From the NCBI GenBank assembly GCA_030407315.1, contig JALQPE010002358.1:1-64000 (forward strand): a stretch of 64,000 nt of DNA, in the 5' to 3' direction. Numbering within the stretch: the stretch's first letter is position 1; each line of letters opens with the position of its first letter. Made by a program: the position numbers and the translations under genes. Shown one piece after another: positions 51,787-63,392 of the stretch. Under the pieces are notes generated by a model. It searched no databases and was not told the DNA's origin. It worked only from the letters and a program-made list of their open reading frames with translations. This DNA comes from Asparagopsis taxiformis (taxonomy: Eukaryota; Rhodophyta; Florideophyceae; Bonnemaisoniales; Bonnemaisoniaceae).

Positions 51787-54189
51787 ATGAATTACGCTGT
51801 GTCGAATTCCAGCGCGTCGCCCAGGCAACCGTTGCCAACGTCAGCGGACGCCGAAGCCGACGTGGCCTTGTCAGCAGAAGCGATCTTCGCGACTGATCGA
51901 TCTATCCCGCCGGATATCGAGGCGATCGGCCAGCTACCACGTACGGTAAGCCCGTTTGAGTCCGTGAGTATGGACCCCGCAACGCGCGGTCAGCTCAACG
52001 AAGGGAACGTGACTCCCACGGCACTACGTGTAGTGTACGAAGACCTTCGAGGTCACATCGAAAGGGCGAGCGACGCGGCCGTCGACGAAGCCGTAAGGCA
52101 GAGACTCGGAGTCTCGGAGCGCGAAGCTCGTGCGTTACGTGAACGCTCAGCGACCCTCGAACGGGAAAACGAAGATTTACGAAACCGCCTCTCCGCCGTG
52201 GAGGGAAGACTCGACTCGTTTGTCGTAGTATTCAACGAAATCGTCGCCGGACGTTCCGCTCCGCCGAGCGGAAGCGATCCGAATTACGAAGGCTCGCGCG
52301 CCTATAACTCGCAATCCTCCCCGGCCGTTCCGGGAGGATACCCACCAACACCCGGTCCGACGACCCCGACAACGTACGGAAGGGGGGCGACAGTGCAACG
52401 AGCCATCGCCAACCCCGACGAGACGCCACGAAGGCAATTACGTTTTAACGATACGCCAGACCACGCGCGGTCGGCGGACGCAGCACGAGCTGCGCAATTC
52501 GATACGAGAGCTCCCCCGCCACGTGAAACGTACATTCCGTGGCTGGGTACGTTCGGCACGACGGACACGCGAGTCCACGAAAACGAACGTGCCGACGCGG
52601 TACGCTTACCAGGGAACGCCCTCGGACCCGTTTGCCACGCGTTGGCAGAGCACACGACAATGCTCGACGCATTTGCGAACGTGGTCTCGTACCGCATGTA
52701 CCGACTCAACGATGTACGTGAACATCTCTACGTGAACGAGAGTCAAAGCGTACATAAGCTCAAACGTGAGCTGGAGGGACTTTTCCCTACGTTAAAGCCG
52801 TTCTCCGGCCGGAATCCGATTACGTTACTCGGATTCCTCGCCCAAATACGTGATGGGTTCAGCACACTCGGAGTGTGCGAGGGAGTGGCAGTACGTGCGC
52901 TGCACTTCTTCCTCGAAGGGGACGCCCGACGGTTCTACGATTCCCAGTGTACGACTGGTGTGATCACGACTGATCCGACGAAGAGGTTCTCGTGGCCTCA
53001 CGTGATCAACGCGTTGATCAAACGATACCTGCAAGACGACGTGCTGCAGGAGGCCTACGAAAAGGTCACGATGATCACGCAGAGTCCTAACGAGGACGAG
53101 AATCAGTACGCTGATAGACTCGACACCGCCACGCGGGCGTGTAACTACGTGTTTACGGACCGACTCCTCGTTCACCACTACGTGCGTGGTTTGCTGCCCT
53201 CGACGCGGGCAGCCGTGACGGAACGACTCCGGTCACTCCCCGAACGAGAGAGGAACGACCTCACCGTTGTGAGACGATTGGCGACGGCCGAAGGAACGAC
53301 CTTCCGTGCACGTACGGCAGCTGTCGCGTCAGCCGCGAAACCGAAAGTGCGGTTTCCGGTGAAGCCTACGTTGGCTATTTCCGACCACGAGTCGAGGAAG
53401 TTCGCGGACTACGATGAGTCCGCGTACTTACGTAATGAACGGGCTAGCGAGCCCAGTTACCACGATGGTAACCCGAACATCCCCGCGAGGGACGATGACG
53501 ACGTGTCGCTCGCTGCGGCTCACGTTGCCGAGAATTTGGAGGCGATCCTCTTCACGAACGGGCCGCCGCCCAACGATACGAAAACGGCAAACGAAAAGCC
53601 GGACGAGCTCGAAGCTCGATTGAACCGTCCATGCGAGGACGTGCCGAAGCTCACGAGCGAGCAGACGCAATTGGCGCACTCCGTAATCCCGAATGATTAC
53701 TGGACGCTGTCGTGTTGGTCATGCCGCGAAGATGGCCACTCGACGTTTACGTGTCCGCGTCTGACGCCAGATCAACGGATCTTTTTCGCGTACAAGTACT
53801 ACCTCTTCCACGTGAAGAGCAACCCACGTCAGGCTGAGTACTTCCGCCAACGAATGGCCAAACGTAACCAGGAACGACCTGGCGAGCGAGGGAACGTGAC
53901 CCCGCGGAGGTACGGCACGCCGCCTACGATACTCCGAAACCCCAATCGTGACGGGGGAAGGCCCTTCGACAGGCGCCGCGGCGACTTTCGTAATGACCGA
54001 CGTGACCCCCGCCCGTGGGCGAACGAACGAAATGGCCAGCGTAATGGCCGCAGCGGAGTCTACGTGACGACCTCCGCTGACGAAACACCACTCGAGGTGG
54101 AAACGAGTCACGATGACGAACGAGCTTCGTGGGCTCACGACGACGACGTGTCGAACGGCCCCGCGCCGGAAAACGACCAGGCGATGTAG
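51787..54189 (+). CDS. Gypsy #1 Gag
   Basis: This is an intact 800-aa frame from an ATG. A coiled coil (about residues 110-155: REARALRERSATLERENEDLRNRL region) is followed by a Pro/Gly-rich linker and a helical Gag core (LLGFLAQIRDGFSTLGVCEG, ALHFFLEGDARRFYDSQC, HHYVRGLLPSTRAAV). The zinc knuckle CWSCREDGHSTFTC (CX2CX4HX4C) is at about residue 643, followed by a strongly basic Arg/Asn-rich tail suited to RNA binding. The stop at 54187-54189 overlaps the pol frame, which is in the -1 frame. No canonical slippery heptamer is visible in the overlap. Confidence 0.88.
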   Translation: MNYAVSNSSASPRQPLPTSADAEADVALSAEAIFATDRSIPPDIEAIGQLPRTVSPFESVSMDPATRGQLNEGNVTPTALRVVYEDLRGHIERASDAAVDEAVRQRLGVSEREARALRERSATLERENEDLRNRLSAVEGRLDSFVVVFNEIVAGRSAPPSGSDPNYEGSRAYNSQSSPAVPGGYPPTPGPTTPTTYGRGATVQRAIANPDETPRRQLRFNDTPDHARSADAARAAQFDTRAPPPRETYIPWLGTFGTTDTRVHENERADAVRLPGNALGPVCHALAEHTTMLDAFANVVSYRMYRLNDVREHLYVNESQSVHKLKRELEGLFPTLKPFSGRNPITLLGFLAQIRDGFSTLGVCEGVAVRALHFFLEGDARRFYDSQCTTGVITTDPTKRFSWPHVINALIKRYLQDDVLQEAYEKVTMITQSPNEDENQYADRLDTATRACNYVFTDRLLVHHYVRGLLPSTRAAVTERLRSLPERERNDLTVVRRLATAEGTTFRARTAAVASAAKPKVRFPVKPTLAISDHESRKFADYDESAYLRNERASEPSYHDGNPNIPARDDDDVSLAAAHVAENLEAILFTNGPPPNDTKTANEKPDELEARLNRPCEDVPKLTSEQTQLAHSVIPNDYWTLSCWSCREDGHSTFTCPRLTPDQRIFFAYKYYLFHVKSNPRQAEYFRQRMAKRNQERPGERGNVTPRRYGTPPTILRNPNRDGGRPFDRRRGDFRNDRRDPRPWANERNGQRNGRSGVYVTTSADETPLEVETSHDDERASWAHDDDVSNGPAPENDQAM

Positions 54190-57100
54190 GTCACGAGCCA
54201 CCCACATCGCCTGAACCCTTACGTAAAAGGGGGACGACCGACGTCGATGATTGGTCCTCCGCAGGCTCACCGATGAACGAGAGCTACGTAAAGCTCACGG
54301 CCGCGAAGGCCAACTCGAGTCACACGACACCCGACGTGGGGGAAGAAACGAAGTCCGACGGGACGAACGAACCTCACACGAAGAGGAAGCCTCGCAGACG
54401 AGCGAGACGCGCTACCCGGAAGCACGACGCTTCCGAGCGCGAGAAAGCCAAACACGCGGCTTATACGAAGCGTGTCGACGCAAAAGAAGCCATACGGGCT
54501 CACACGATGAAGCGACGAACCGCTAGCGAAGACGTAGACCGCGCGCCGGTCAGGACCGAACCGTTGGTCCTCGACGGGCATACGTGCCTACTTGCGTCGA
54601 AGCATTATATCGTGTCCGGAACGATCGGACTAGACCTCAACGTGATGAGGGCGATTACCATCGCGATGGATACGTGCAGCGGCTACAACTTGATACGAAC
54701 AAGTTTACTACCCTACGACTGGGTCGACCGCTGTCTACGTGACGAAGAGCTACCGAAGCTCGGAGACGCCAACGGGCGACGTTTGCCTATCGAAGGCGCC
54801 ATCCTGCTTCGTGTCAGGTTGGGGAACTCGCTGTTCCGCGTAAAATTCTTCGTAGCCAACACGCTGGCTGTTCCCGTTATAATGGGCACGTCGTTCATGT
54901 CGAAGCATGTCGATGCTATACGCTGTCGAGCGCAGACAATCGACCTCCATCGGGGGGATACGATACCCATTATCGCGGAGGGTGATACGACGACTCCGTA
55001 CGAGGAGGGGGAAGAGACGAATCCAAACGTGGAACACCCGAAACGCCGCGAGCGTAACGCGGCCTCGAATAGGCCGAGCCGAACGTTCTCGGTTCGCCTG
55101 ACGAAGTACACGCGTGTACCGGCGATGTCGCAACGGACCGTCAACGTGACGACGGATGCGACCGGACTCGTGTTCCTCGAACCGAAAGCGTCGGTGCAAT
55201 TCCGGCATGGGCTGCGCATAGCCAACGGAGTGGTCGACGTAGGACCGAGAGAGACGTTCTCTATCATCGTGTCGAACTTCACGAAGAAGGACCGCGAATT
55301 GCCGAAAGGCGCAACGATTGCGTACGCGGTACGCTCCCCGTTGGGAATCGTCCCACTCAAGCGTGAGGGCGGCGAAGCCCTCGCGAAGGTTTTGAACCTA
55401 CCGCTAGTCGACGCGACGACGCGGACGAATACGAACGGGTTGGGCGACGAAACGCCAGACCCGTTGGTCAACGAAAAGGGGAACGACCCCGCCACGGATT
55501 GGCAGTCGACAATCGATTTGTCGCACCTCGACGACGAGGATTTACGAAAGCGCATCAACGAGATGCTAGCTACACATTCGTCAATGTGGACGAGCGGACG
55601 CCTCGGCGAAATCAATGCTACGGAGCATCGAATCGAACTCGAACCGGGCACGCGGCCCATACGTTCAATGCCCTATCGTCAGGGTCCGGCTCTACGTACG
55701 ATAGCCGAGGAGCAGATCACGAAGATGCTCAACGAAGGGGTTATCGAACCCGCGTCCAGCGAATGGGCGTCACCAATCGTGTTGGTGCCGAAGAAGGACG
55801 GATCCTTACGTTTCTGTGTCGACTACAGGCGTTTGAACGCGAAAACGATCGCTGATTCGTACCCGCTTCCTCGTATGGAAGATTGCCTCGATTCGTTGGC
55901 GACGCCGCCATCTTCACGACACTCGATTGTAACGCCGGTTACTGGCAAGTGCCCGTCTCCGCCGAGGACCGTGATAAGACAACGTTTACGTCTTTCATGG
56001 GAACGTATCGCTACGTGCGAATGCCATTCGGGCTACGAAATGCCCCCGCTACGTTTCAGCGGACGTTGGACATCATCCTCTCCGGAGTACGTTGGCAATC
56101 GTGCCTTGTCTACTTAGACGACGTAATCGTCTTTTCGAAAGACCTCGAGTCTCACCTGGGTCACGTTGACCAGGTGCTTTCCCTGCTACGCGCAGCGGGA
56201 GTAACGTTAAAGCTCACGAAGTGCTCGTTCTTTCAACCACGAGTTGACTACCTGGGGCACGTGATTACCCCAGGGAAGCTGCACGTCGCAGCACGGAACA
56301 AGGAAGCCTTTCGTACGGCTACGTTCCCACGCGACAAGACGCAATGTCGATCGTTTTTGGGCGCGGCCAACGTTTACCGCCGTTTCGTAAAGGCGTATGC
56401 CGAGATCGCTCGGCCACTCAACACGATGTTGAAGAAGGACGCTTCCCCCGATTGGACGAACCCAACGGACGCGCAAACGAATGCGTTCGAAACGTTGAAG
56501 ACAATACTGGTGTCGCCACCAGTATTGCACCTTCCGAAGGCGGGACGTCCGTTCATGATCGATACCGACGCGTCGGCGTATCAGCTGGGAGCTACGTTGC
56601 TCCAGCAGCAGAACGAAGACAAGCCCAACGAATGGGTGCCGATTGGGTACTGGTCGAAGACCCTTAACGAAACCGAACGTGGTTACTCGGCGACCGAGCG
56701 CGAGTGCTACTCCGTCGTCTGGGCGATAACGTCGCTCCGACCCTACGTAGAGGGTCAGCGGTTCACCGTACGTACGGACCACGAAGCCTTACGTTGGCTG
56801 ATGACGTTAACGGACGCGTCCGGACGACTACTACGATGGAGGCTACGCGTTGCCGAATTCGATTTCGAAGTTACGTACAGGCCTGGGCGCGTGCACCAGG
56901 TACCTGACGCTTTATCACGTGTGATATCTACGTATGACGACGGTCGGCCCGTCGACGATGACGTACCATCGTACGGGGACGCGGTCCTCGTGACGACTCG
57001 CAGTCGGCGACAACCCACACGAAATGGGCAAGGACGAACGACGTCCGTACGTAAAAAGGCAACGAATGCCAGGGGTCACGACGACCCGTCGAACGAGACT

Positions 57101-58717
57101 CGTGATGAACGAACATCAGCCACGACGGCTGGCCACGATGGCCTCGAGTTCAACCGCGACGCGTCGCTCGATGACGTTCTTGACGAGGAACCGGATTTCC
57201 TCGACGAACAGCGCGCTGCCGAAGACGATTCGGCACGCGTGCCACCAGCTGACGTTCAGCTTCCCATTACGAGGGACGAGCTTATCGAAGCTCAACGCGA
57301 GGACGCGTTCTGTCAAACGATACTGACACGACAGTCCGAGACGCAGGACGCTGCATTCTTCGAAGGCCACGATGGCCTACTCCGACGCCGGAACCCTCAC
57401 GATGAGGAACGTACACAAATCGTTGTGCCGGCTTCGTTACGGCCACGGCTGCTGGAGTTAACGCACCACCACGTCCTCGCTGGACATCCCGGGCAAACGC
57501 GTATGTACTATACCCTACGGAGGACGTACTACTGGCCCGCGATGGCCGCCGACATCCACGCAACGGTACGAAACTGCGTTGGATGTGCGAAGAACCGCGT
57601 GAAGCTTCGCAAACGGACGAACCCGTTACGTTTATTTCCGGCTACGGAGCCGCTGCGAGACCTATGTATCGACATACTAGGTCCGCTTACGAAGAACACG
57701 CGTGGTAACCGATTTATCCTCGTTATAACGGACCGCTTCACGAAGCTGACTAGAGTCGTACCTCTACGAAATATCGATTCCGCCAACGTGGCGAGCGCGT
57801 TCGTCAACGCGTGGGTCTTCTCGTATGGACCCCCACGGACGCTCATAAGCGATAACGGAAAGCAGTTCGCTGCTAAGTTTTTCCAGCGCGTCTGCAACGA
57901 AATTGGCGTAACGAACGTCTTCACGTCGACGTACCACCCCCAAACGAACGGGCAGGTGGAGCGCTACAACAGGACGATCCTGGCGATGCTGCGCAATTAC
58001 GTGAACGAAAACCAGAACGACTGGGATCGATACGCATCGGCGTTAACGTTTGCGTACAACACGCATGTGCATTCGAGCACGGGCACGACGCCCTTCGATT
58101 TGATTCTCACGAATCCACCGCCACCGTTGGCGCTACACACGTCGGTAACGAACCGCGAACTACCCGACGGGGGAGGGCGAGCCACTTACGTTCGTGAGCT
58201 CGCCGCAACGATGGATAACGCGTATCGAACGCTGAAGGCCGCGCAGGCACGTTATAAACGAAATTTCGACAAGCGAGTCCGTGTCTCGAATCGAAACATC
58301 CGCGCGGGAGAATACGTATTCATCGACCCGACGGACGGGACCACGAAGGGCACGAAGCTCGGCAACCACGCGTTGGGACCGTTCCGCGTACTACGTAACG
58401 ACGTACGAACGTTCGTCATCCAACGAGGAGACGTAGTTGAACGTGTCAACTCGGACCGCGTTGCGTACGCGCCAACGCCGGCGAACGCGCCCCCGCCGGA
58501 GCCATACGATGCCACCGAGGCAGACCTCGACAAGAACCGCGACGGTCCGGCGTATGTAGTAGACGACCTACTCAACCATCGCGTAAACGATGACGGAACG
58601 TTAGACTTCCTCGTGAAGTGGGTCGGGTATCGTAACCCTACGTGGGAACCCCGCCGGAACGTATCTGAAGAGAGCGTCTCTCGATACTTCGCACGCGTGC
58701 GACGAGCAACAACGTGA
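54129..58717 (+). CDS. Gypsy #1 Pol (protease, RT, RNase H, integrase, chromodomain), one frameshift
   Basis: Two frames (54129-56117 and 55883-58717) together give about 1500 residues. The protease region reads IAMDTCSGYNLI, with Cys where Gly is usual. RT starts VLVPKKDGSLRFCVDYRRLNAKT; the frame breaks at about 55898-55900, just before FTTLDCNAGYWQ, consistent with one G missing from a GG run. RT continues with MPFGLRNAPATF and YLDDVIVFS. RNase H (FMIDTDASAYQLGATLLQ), the integrase HHCC finger (HHHVLAGHPGQTRMYY, then CVGCAKNR) and the DDE core (CIDILGPL, ISDNGKQF, NGQVERYNRT) follow. A chromodomain (FLVKWVGYRNPTWEPRRNV) closes the protein. Chromodomains steer integration to marked heterochromatin. 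The GGCCACGATGGCC-type hairpins lie within the coding frame. Confidence 0.9.
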
Positions 58718-58840
58718 AAGGCCACGACGGCCCCCGAAAACGCACACGAGCGTCGGGTTAAGCGCACGCGTGCGCGACGTTGCACGATGCAACAAACGAA
58801 GGCGACGAGCCGCACGAACGAGAAGCGAAGGCACAACGAG

Positions 58841-58871
58841 TGGCCGGGACGTCCACCCTTGCGTTGGGGGG
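58841..58871 (+). repeat. Second copy of the polypurine-tract region
   Basis: TGGCCGGGACGTCCAC (58841-58856), followed by the G-run GCGTTGGGGGGG, repeats the 16-mer at 63811-63826 that precedes the true polypurine tract. Confidence 0.75.
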
Positions 58872-59960
58872 GCGCGATGCGTGCTAGAGCCGTCGCTCTT
58901 TTCGTTTTCGACACCATACGTTGGTGGAGGCACGAGCGCCAACGAAAGATTGGACGACGAGTCCACGCGCGGACGATTCACACGATGTGAAGAGCCACGA
59001 CTGGCTCGACAGTGTTGACCGTCCCACGGGCAAAGGTGACGACACCACGGGCCACGGACGGACAACACGTCAGATTTTTCGCGCGAAAAATTATACGTGG
59101 GCCAGCGGGCCATGGACGCACGGTACGAAAAATCGGGCCGATTACAGTGCGCTAATCCGGCCAAATCTCGGGACACGCGTGCCCCGAAAATTTCGTAATT
59201 TCGGCACGTCACGTGAGCCATCGTACGTCCCCGTGGACAGCCGCTGACAACGAGTCGCATCGACCAACGAGGTCAACGCCAAACAGCTCGCGAGCTAACG
59301 GCAACGTGACGCCGGAAGGCGGAGAAACGACGTAGGACGGACGCGTCCCCAGCGAAGATGGCAACGGCCTCATTACGAAACTCCCCGCACGAAGCGGAAC
59401 GAAGCTATACGTTAGCCGACGAATTAGACCAACGGGTCTCAGCGCACGAAGCGCGCGAGTAAAGCGTGCGAACGACGAGCCAACGAGGCCGCGACGACGG
59501 ACGGCGAACCGTATCGCCATCGTGAGGCACGACGCCGAACGCGGTAGCCACGTACGGCAACCACGGAACGACACAACGGTGTCCTGCCACGCGGGCATAA
59601 CGAACGACGCGCGAAAGCGAAAAGCCCGCCGGCCAGTCGAACGCACGCAACGAAACACGAATACGCAACGGCGTACAAGCTGGTAGCCAACGTAAACGGC
59701 ACAGCTGAAGGCAACAAGCCGACGAAAAGTTGGCTCACGTAACAGCCTCAAACGCCCGCGGGCATGCGAAACGACTGCGTCAATCGCGTCCCCGTCGGGT
59801 TCGCAAGTCGAATAAACGGAATTACGCAACGGCGTAGAGGGCGAGCATTACGTATGCCCAGGTGCACGTCGCACCACATAACGGATGAGCCAACGAAACG
59901 CTCCTCGGACGCCGCGGCGAACGACGCCACCACGCGAAGCGGACTAGCGCAACGAGTGCG

Positions 59961-60654
59961 CCACCGGCTAACGTGAAGCCGCGGGAACGTGAAGCGCGAC
60001 GGCGCTAACGGTGTTAACGGCTATACGAAAAGCCAAGCCCGCCGGCAAAGACGTTGTCAACGGAACCGCGACGCACCACGACTTACTGCCGCGTACACGC
60101 AACGGCGTGAAACGTCAAGCCAACTCACGCGCGAGTCGGCCTGACGCTTCGCGAATTTTCTGCCCAGCTCATCGGAGCAAATTAAAATTGGCACCGACGT
60201 GCTACGTGCCAGAGAGCTCGAACGCTCAACGAAATTCGACACCCGACGGGGTTATCCGCACGAGAAACGACGGCGGAAACGATTTCCGAGATAGTTACAA
60301 AATGATAACGCCACTGGCCAACGTGAAGCCGCGGAAACGCGATGCGCGACGGCGCTAATGACGTCAACGGCTATACGAAAAGCCAAGCCCGCCGGCCACC
60401 ACGTCGTCGGCGAAACCGCAACGTGCTGCGACGAATTGCTGCGTACACGCCACGGCGTAGAACGTCAAACCGACTCACGCGCACGTCGGTCTGAGGTTCG
60501 ACGAATTTTTCACCAAGCTCATCGGAGCAAATTAAAATTGGCACCGACGTGCTACGTGCCAAAGAGCTCGAACGCTCAACGAAATTCGACACCCGACGGG
60601 GTTATTCGGACGAGGAACGACGGCGGAAACGATTTCTGAGTTAGTTACTAAATG
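59961..60654 (+). repeat. Two-copy tandem repeat, about 350 bp per unit
   Basis: Unit 1 (59961-60310) and unit 2 (60311-60654) both start CCAC(C/T)GGC(T/C)AACGTGAAGCC and share long blocks such as GAGCAAATTAAAATTGGCAC and the run ending in AAATGATA. By eye they are roughly 85 percent identical. Confidence 0.85.
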
Positions 60655-61017
60655 ATACGCACGCCAACGGGCTCTACGATCGAGGTTAACGTACCACTCG
60701 CAGTGAAAAGCCGCCGCTACGCGCCGCCGCTTTGCCGAATAATTGCGTGTGTTACGAACTTGCCAACGGGCACGCGCCGCCGCGAACTCGAAGCACGGGC
60801 TACGTAAGCCGTACGACACCCGACGGGGTAGACGCCACAACAAAAAAAATTGTGGGGAGGGGCTTAACGCTAAACCCCTCCTCTGCGGCAGACGACCTGC
60901 CAAACGCAAATTACGAAGCTCAACGGAGCCATGCGATTACGCAAAGAAACAAGACGAAGTTTACGAAGCAATACGATGCTAGAGCCGACGTGGCCTACGA
61001 ACTAACCTAGGAACGAC

Positions 61018-63392
61018 CTAGTAGCGACGAGAACGCTTGCCCGCAGGGTCATACGGACCAGGGCCTTCGCCGCGGCTATCGTGGCTGCGGCTGCGACCGG
61101 GCTGAACGAAGCCCGGCGCGTACGGATCGACGGTCTGCGTGACCACGGGGGCTCGCTCGCGACGAGACGCGGGATCCCTAGCGTAAGGATCCGCAGTCCC
61201 GTGACTGCGCGTATCCGAAGGGCGCGCCGGAGCGGGGTCGCGTGGCAGGTACGCCGCTGCGTGACCATACCCGTCGGGGTCGCCGAAGCCGCCGCCACTC
61301 GCGTAACCGTAAGGTTCATTACGAACGCCAACGGGCGGCGCGTAACTACGAGTCGCCGCGGCGAGACGTTCCGGAATCGCGCGTTCCGTTGCCAAGCGGG
61401 CAGTCAGGTCCAACGTCTGGGCCCTGAACTCTTCGGCTGCGCGAGCCACGGACGAGATGAGGGAACGGATAACCCAGCCGTCCGCACGAGGCGGAGCGGA
61501 CATCGACGTACCAAGAAGCCGACGGGCATCCTCATCGGAGACGCGGTCGTCCAGGCTAACGAAGCGTGGCGCGCGTTCGGCCGGCGTGGCCACATTCGGA
61601 CGACCGACCTGGGCAACGTTGCCCCCTCCCGTAGCCTCGCGTGGCACGATCTCTCGAGGATCCGGCGCACGCGGCGCTTCGGTTTGATGGCCACGACGGC
61701 CAGAACGCGTCCCTCGGGGGCGCTCGTTGCCCCCGAGGCCGCCGAAATAACCGGCACGATTGCCACGACGGCGTTCGGAACGGGAAGCGACCCGCGGCAC
61801 GTAAGCCCCATCGCTACGAACGGAGACGAACTCCTGGTTATCGCCGCTTGCGTAATCGGGACGTATAACCCGATATTCCGGCCCCAACGCAAGGGCGCCG
61901 CGAACCTCAGCCAACGCGCTGGTAACGGAGACGAACGTGTCGGAACCGTCCACCGGGATTGCACGAAGCATCTCGTAGTCGGCCAGGAAGTCCAACGTGG
62001 ACTCCGGCAGTAGGCACGCACGCCCGAACACACGACGTTCCACAAACAGCGAGCACGCGAGCATCGCTGCGTGTTCGATGTCCACGGCCATGAGGAAACG
62101 TTCCTTCACGGGGGCAGGCGCGTCCTTCACGGCATCGGTGAAATAATGTACCACGCGTGGTAATAACGTGGACGACCCACGGGGGTACGGAAACTCCTCT
62201 ACTACGTCCGGCAACGGCGGGAAGTAGAGCTCGCTCGGGACGACCCACGGAGCTGACGCGTGCGACACGCGGTAGTCGTCCGCGTTCACGTGGCGGAGAG
62301 CGAAGTGGTCGTCGTACGACACGGCGCTTTTGGAGATGACGCTCAACGAAAGAGCAGTCTTCCATTCGGCACGTTGCCTTTCGGAAAGTGTCCGCGGACA
62401 TACGAATACGGACGCCACCGAGATGAACGGCGGTTCCTCGGGCGTCCCCTTCCACAGGAAGGCGTCCATACGATCGACGTAGATCGCGTCGTTGGCGTCA
62501 CGCAACCACGAGCGGTCGCAACGTATCGACGCCGGGATCTGGTAACGTTCCGATCCCGGTGGCCCGTTGGCGAAACGACGCCCGGCTGCCCGCCCCCACG
62601 TATCCTCGGCGGAACGCATGTAGTCGACAACCGCGCGGGCGTCTAGACGATCTTTTGCCAACGTGGCGAGATCGTCGTTCGTGATACCCACGCGGGGGGC
62701 AACGCAGCCCACGCGTGGGTCAGGACGCCTACGTTTAGCGCCGCACCGCCACGTGAGGCGGTGCCGACCGTCCCAACGGGGTCACCACCCTCCGGCGAGG
62801 GATCCTGGCGAGGAGAACGCGGCGAGCCATCACGACGAGGCACGCCCGTGCGGGCCGCCGCCACAGCACGACGCGAACGAGCGGCCGCTGCCATCGCGGC
62901 TACACCCATCGACGGGGCCGCGGCAGCCGGAATGACGGGTGACGAATTCCCCGAGTCGGACGCCGTTGCGTCATCATCACGTGGGGCATCGGCCCTAGCA
63001 GCCTCGGCAGGCGTCACGGAAGCCGCCAGGCGAGACGGAGCCATGGGGCGAGACGAAGAGGCGGCGGCCTGAGGAGCAACGGCTTCTCCCGCCCTAACGG
63101 ATGGGGCGGGCGCGACGGACGCTTCCGTCGCTGGCGGCGCACCGGCCCCGACGAGGGAGGGAGCGCCCTGCGAAGGGTTCCTCGCTCCACCTCCAGCAGA
63201 GCCGGCGGGCCGCGGGGTGTTAGCATCGGTACTACGAGTCGTAACCATCGTGGTTACGCTGTACACGATAATTATGACGAGTGCAACGAGCACGACGACG
63301 AGAGCCACGCGGGCTAGACGAAACAAGAGAACGAAGGGAACGGAGGAAATAATACCCAGCGGGGGAAAGAGATAAGGAATAACGAAAGGCAA
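61018..63392 (-). CDS. Antisense ORF in the Gypsy #1 tail, unknown protein
   Basis: Two overlapping minus frames (63392-62643 and 62712-61018) read as one protein of about 790 residues if one frame change between 62643 and 62712 is allowed. The N-terminus has a hydrophobic helix (VALVVVLVALVIIIVYSV) but opens at TTG; the first ATG (63248) lies just after it. A long Ala/Pro/Ser linker follows, then a globular part (about 320 residues with regular hydrophobic spacing, for example FLMAVDIEHAAMLACSLFVERR), and an Arg/Gly/Tyr/Pro-rich end. No domain was recognised. Antisense ORFs between pol and the 3' LTR are known in some plant Gypsy elements. In GC-rich sequence long frames can arise by chance; the opposite strand also has a 310-codon frame. 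Confidence 0.45.

Larger units (their letters stand above)
52250..59470 (+). repeat. Array of dispersed short perfect hairpins in Gypsy #1
   Basis: Verified pairs include 52254-52260/52267-52273, 53403-53410/53417-53424, 53456-53462/53466-53472, 56129-56134/56138-56143, 56153-56159/56170-56176, 56251-56257/56268-56274, 56502-56512/56517-56527 (11-bp arms), 57184-57190/57197-57203, 57217-57223/57229-57235, 57247-57252/57256-57261, 57278-57283/57288-57293 and 59262-59265/59271-59274. Loops are mostly 3-6 nt and often contain ACGA, TCG or CGA. They sit inside the gag and pol frames and continue into the non-coding tail. Confidence 0.85.
58718..61017. other. Gypsy #1 non-coding tail
   Basis: This stretch between pol and the antisense ORF has no gene. 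It holds an internal copy of the polypurine-tract context (58841-58871), many ACG-loop hairpins (for example GACC-AACGA-GGTC at 59262-59274) and a two-copy 350-bp tandem repeat. Confidence 0.6.

Noticed and set aside
54129..54189. Programmed -1 frameshift site between Gypsy #1 gag and pol
   Set aside because: No X-XXY-YYZ heptamer is present in the overlap; the mechanism is left open.
61081..62013. 310-codon plus-strand frame in the Gypsy #1 tail
   Set aside because: It is Arg/Thr/Ala-dominated with no hydrophobic periodicity and appears to be the shadow of the longer minus-strand frame.
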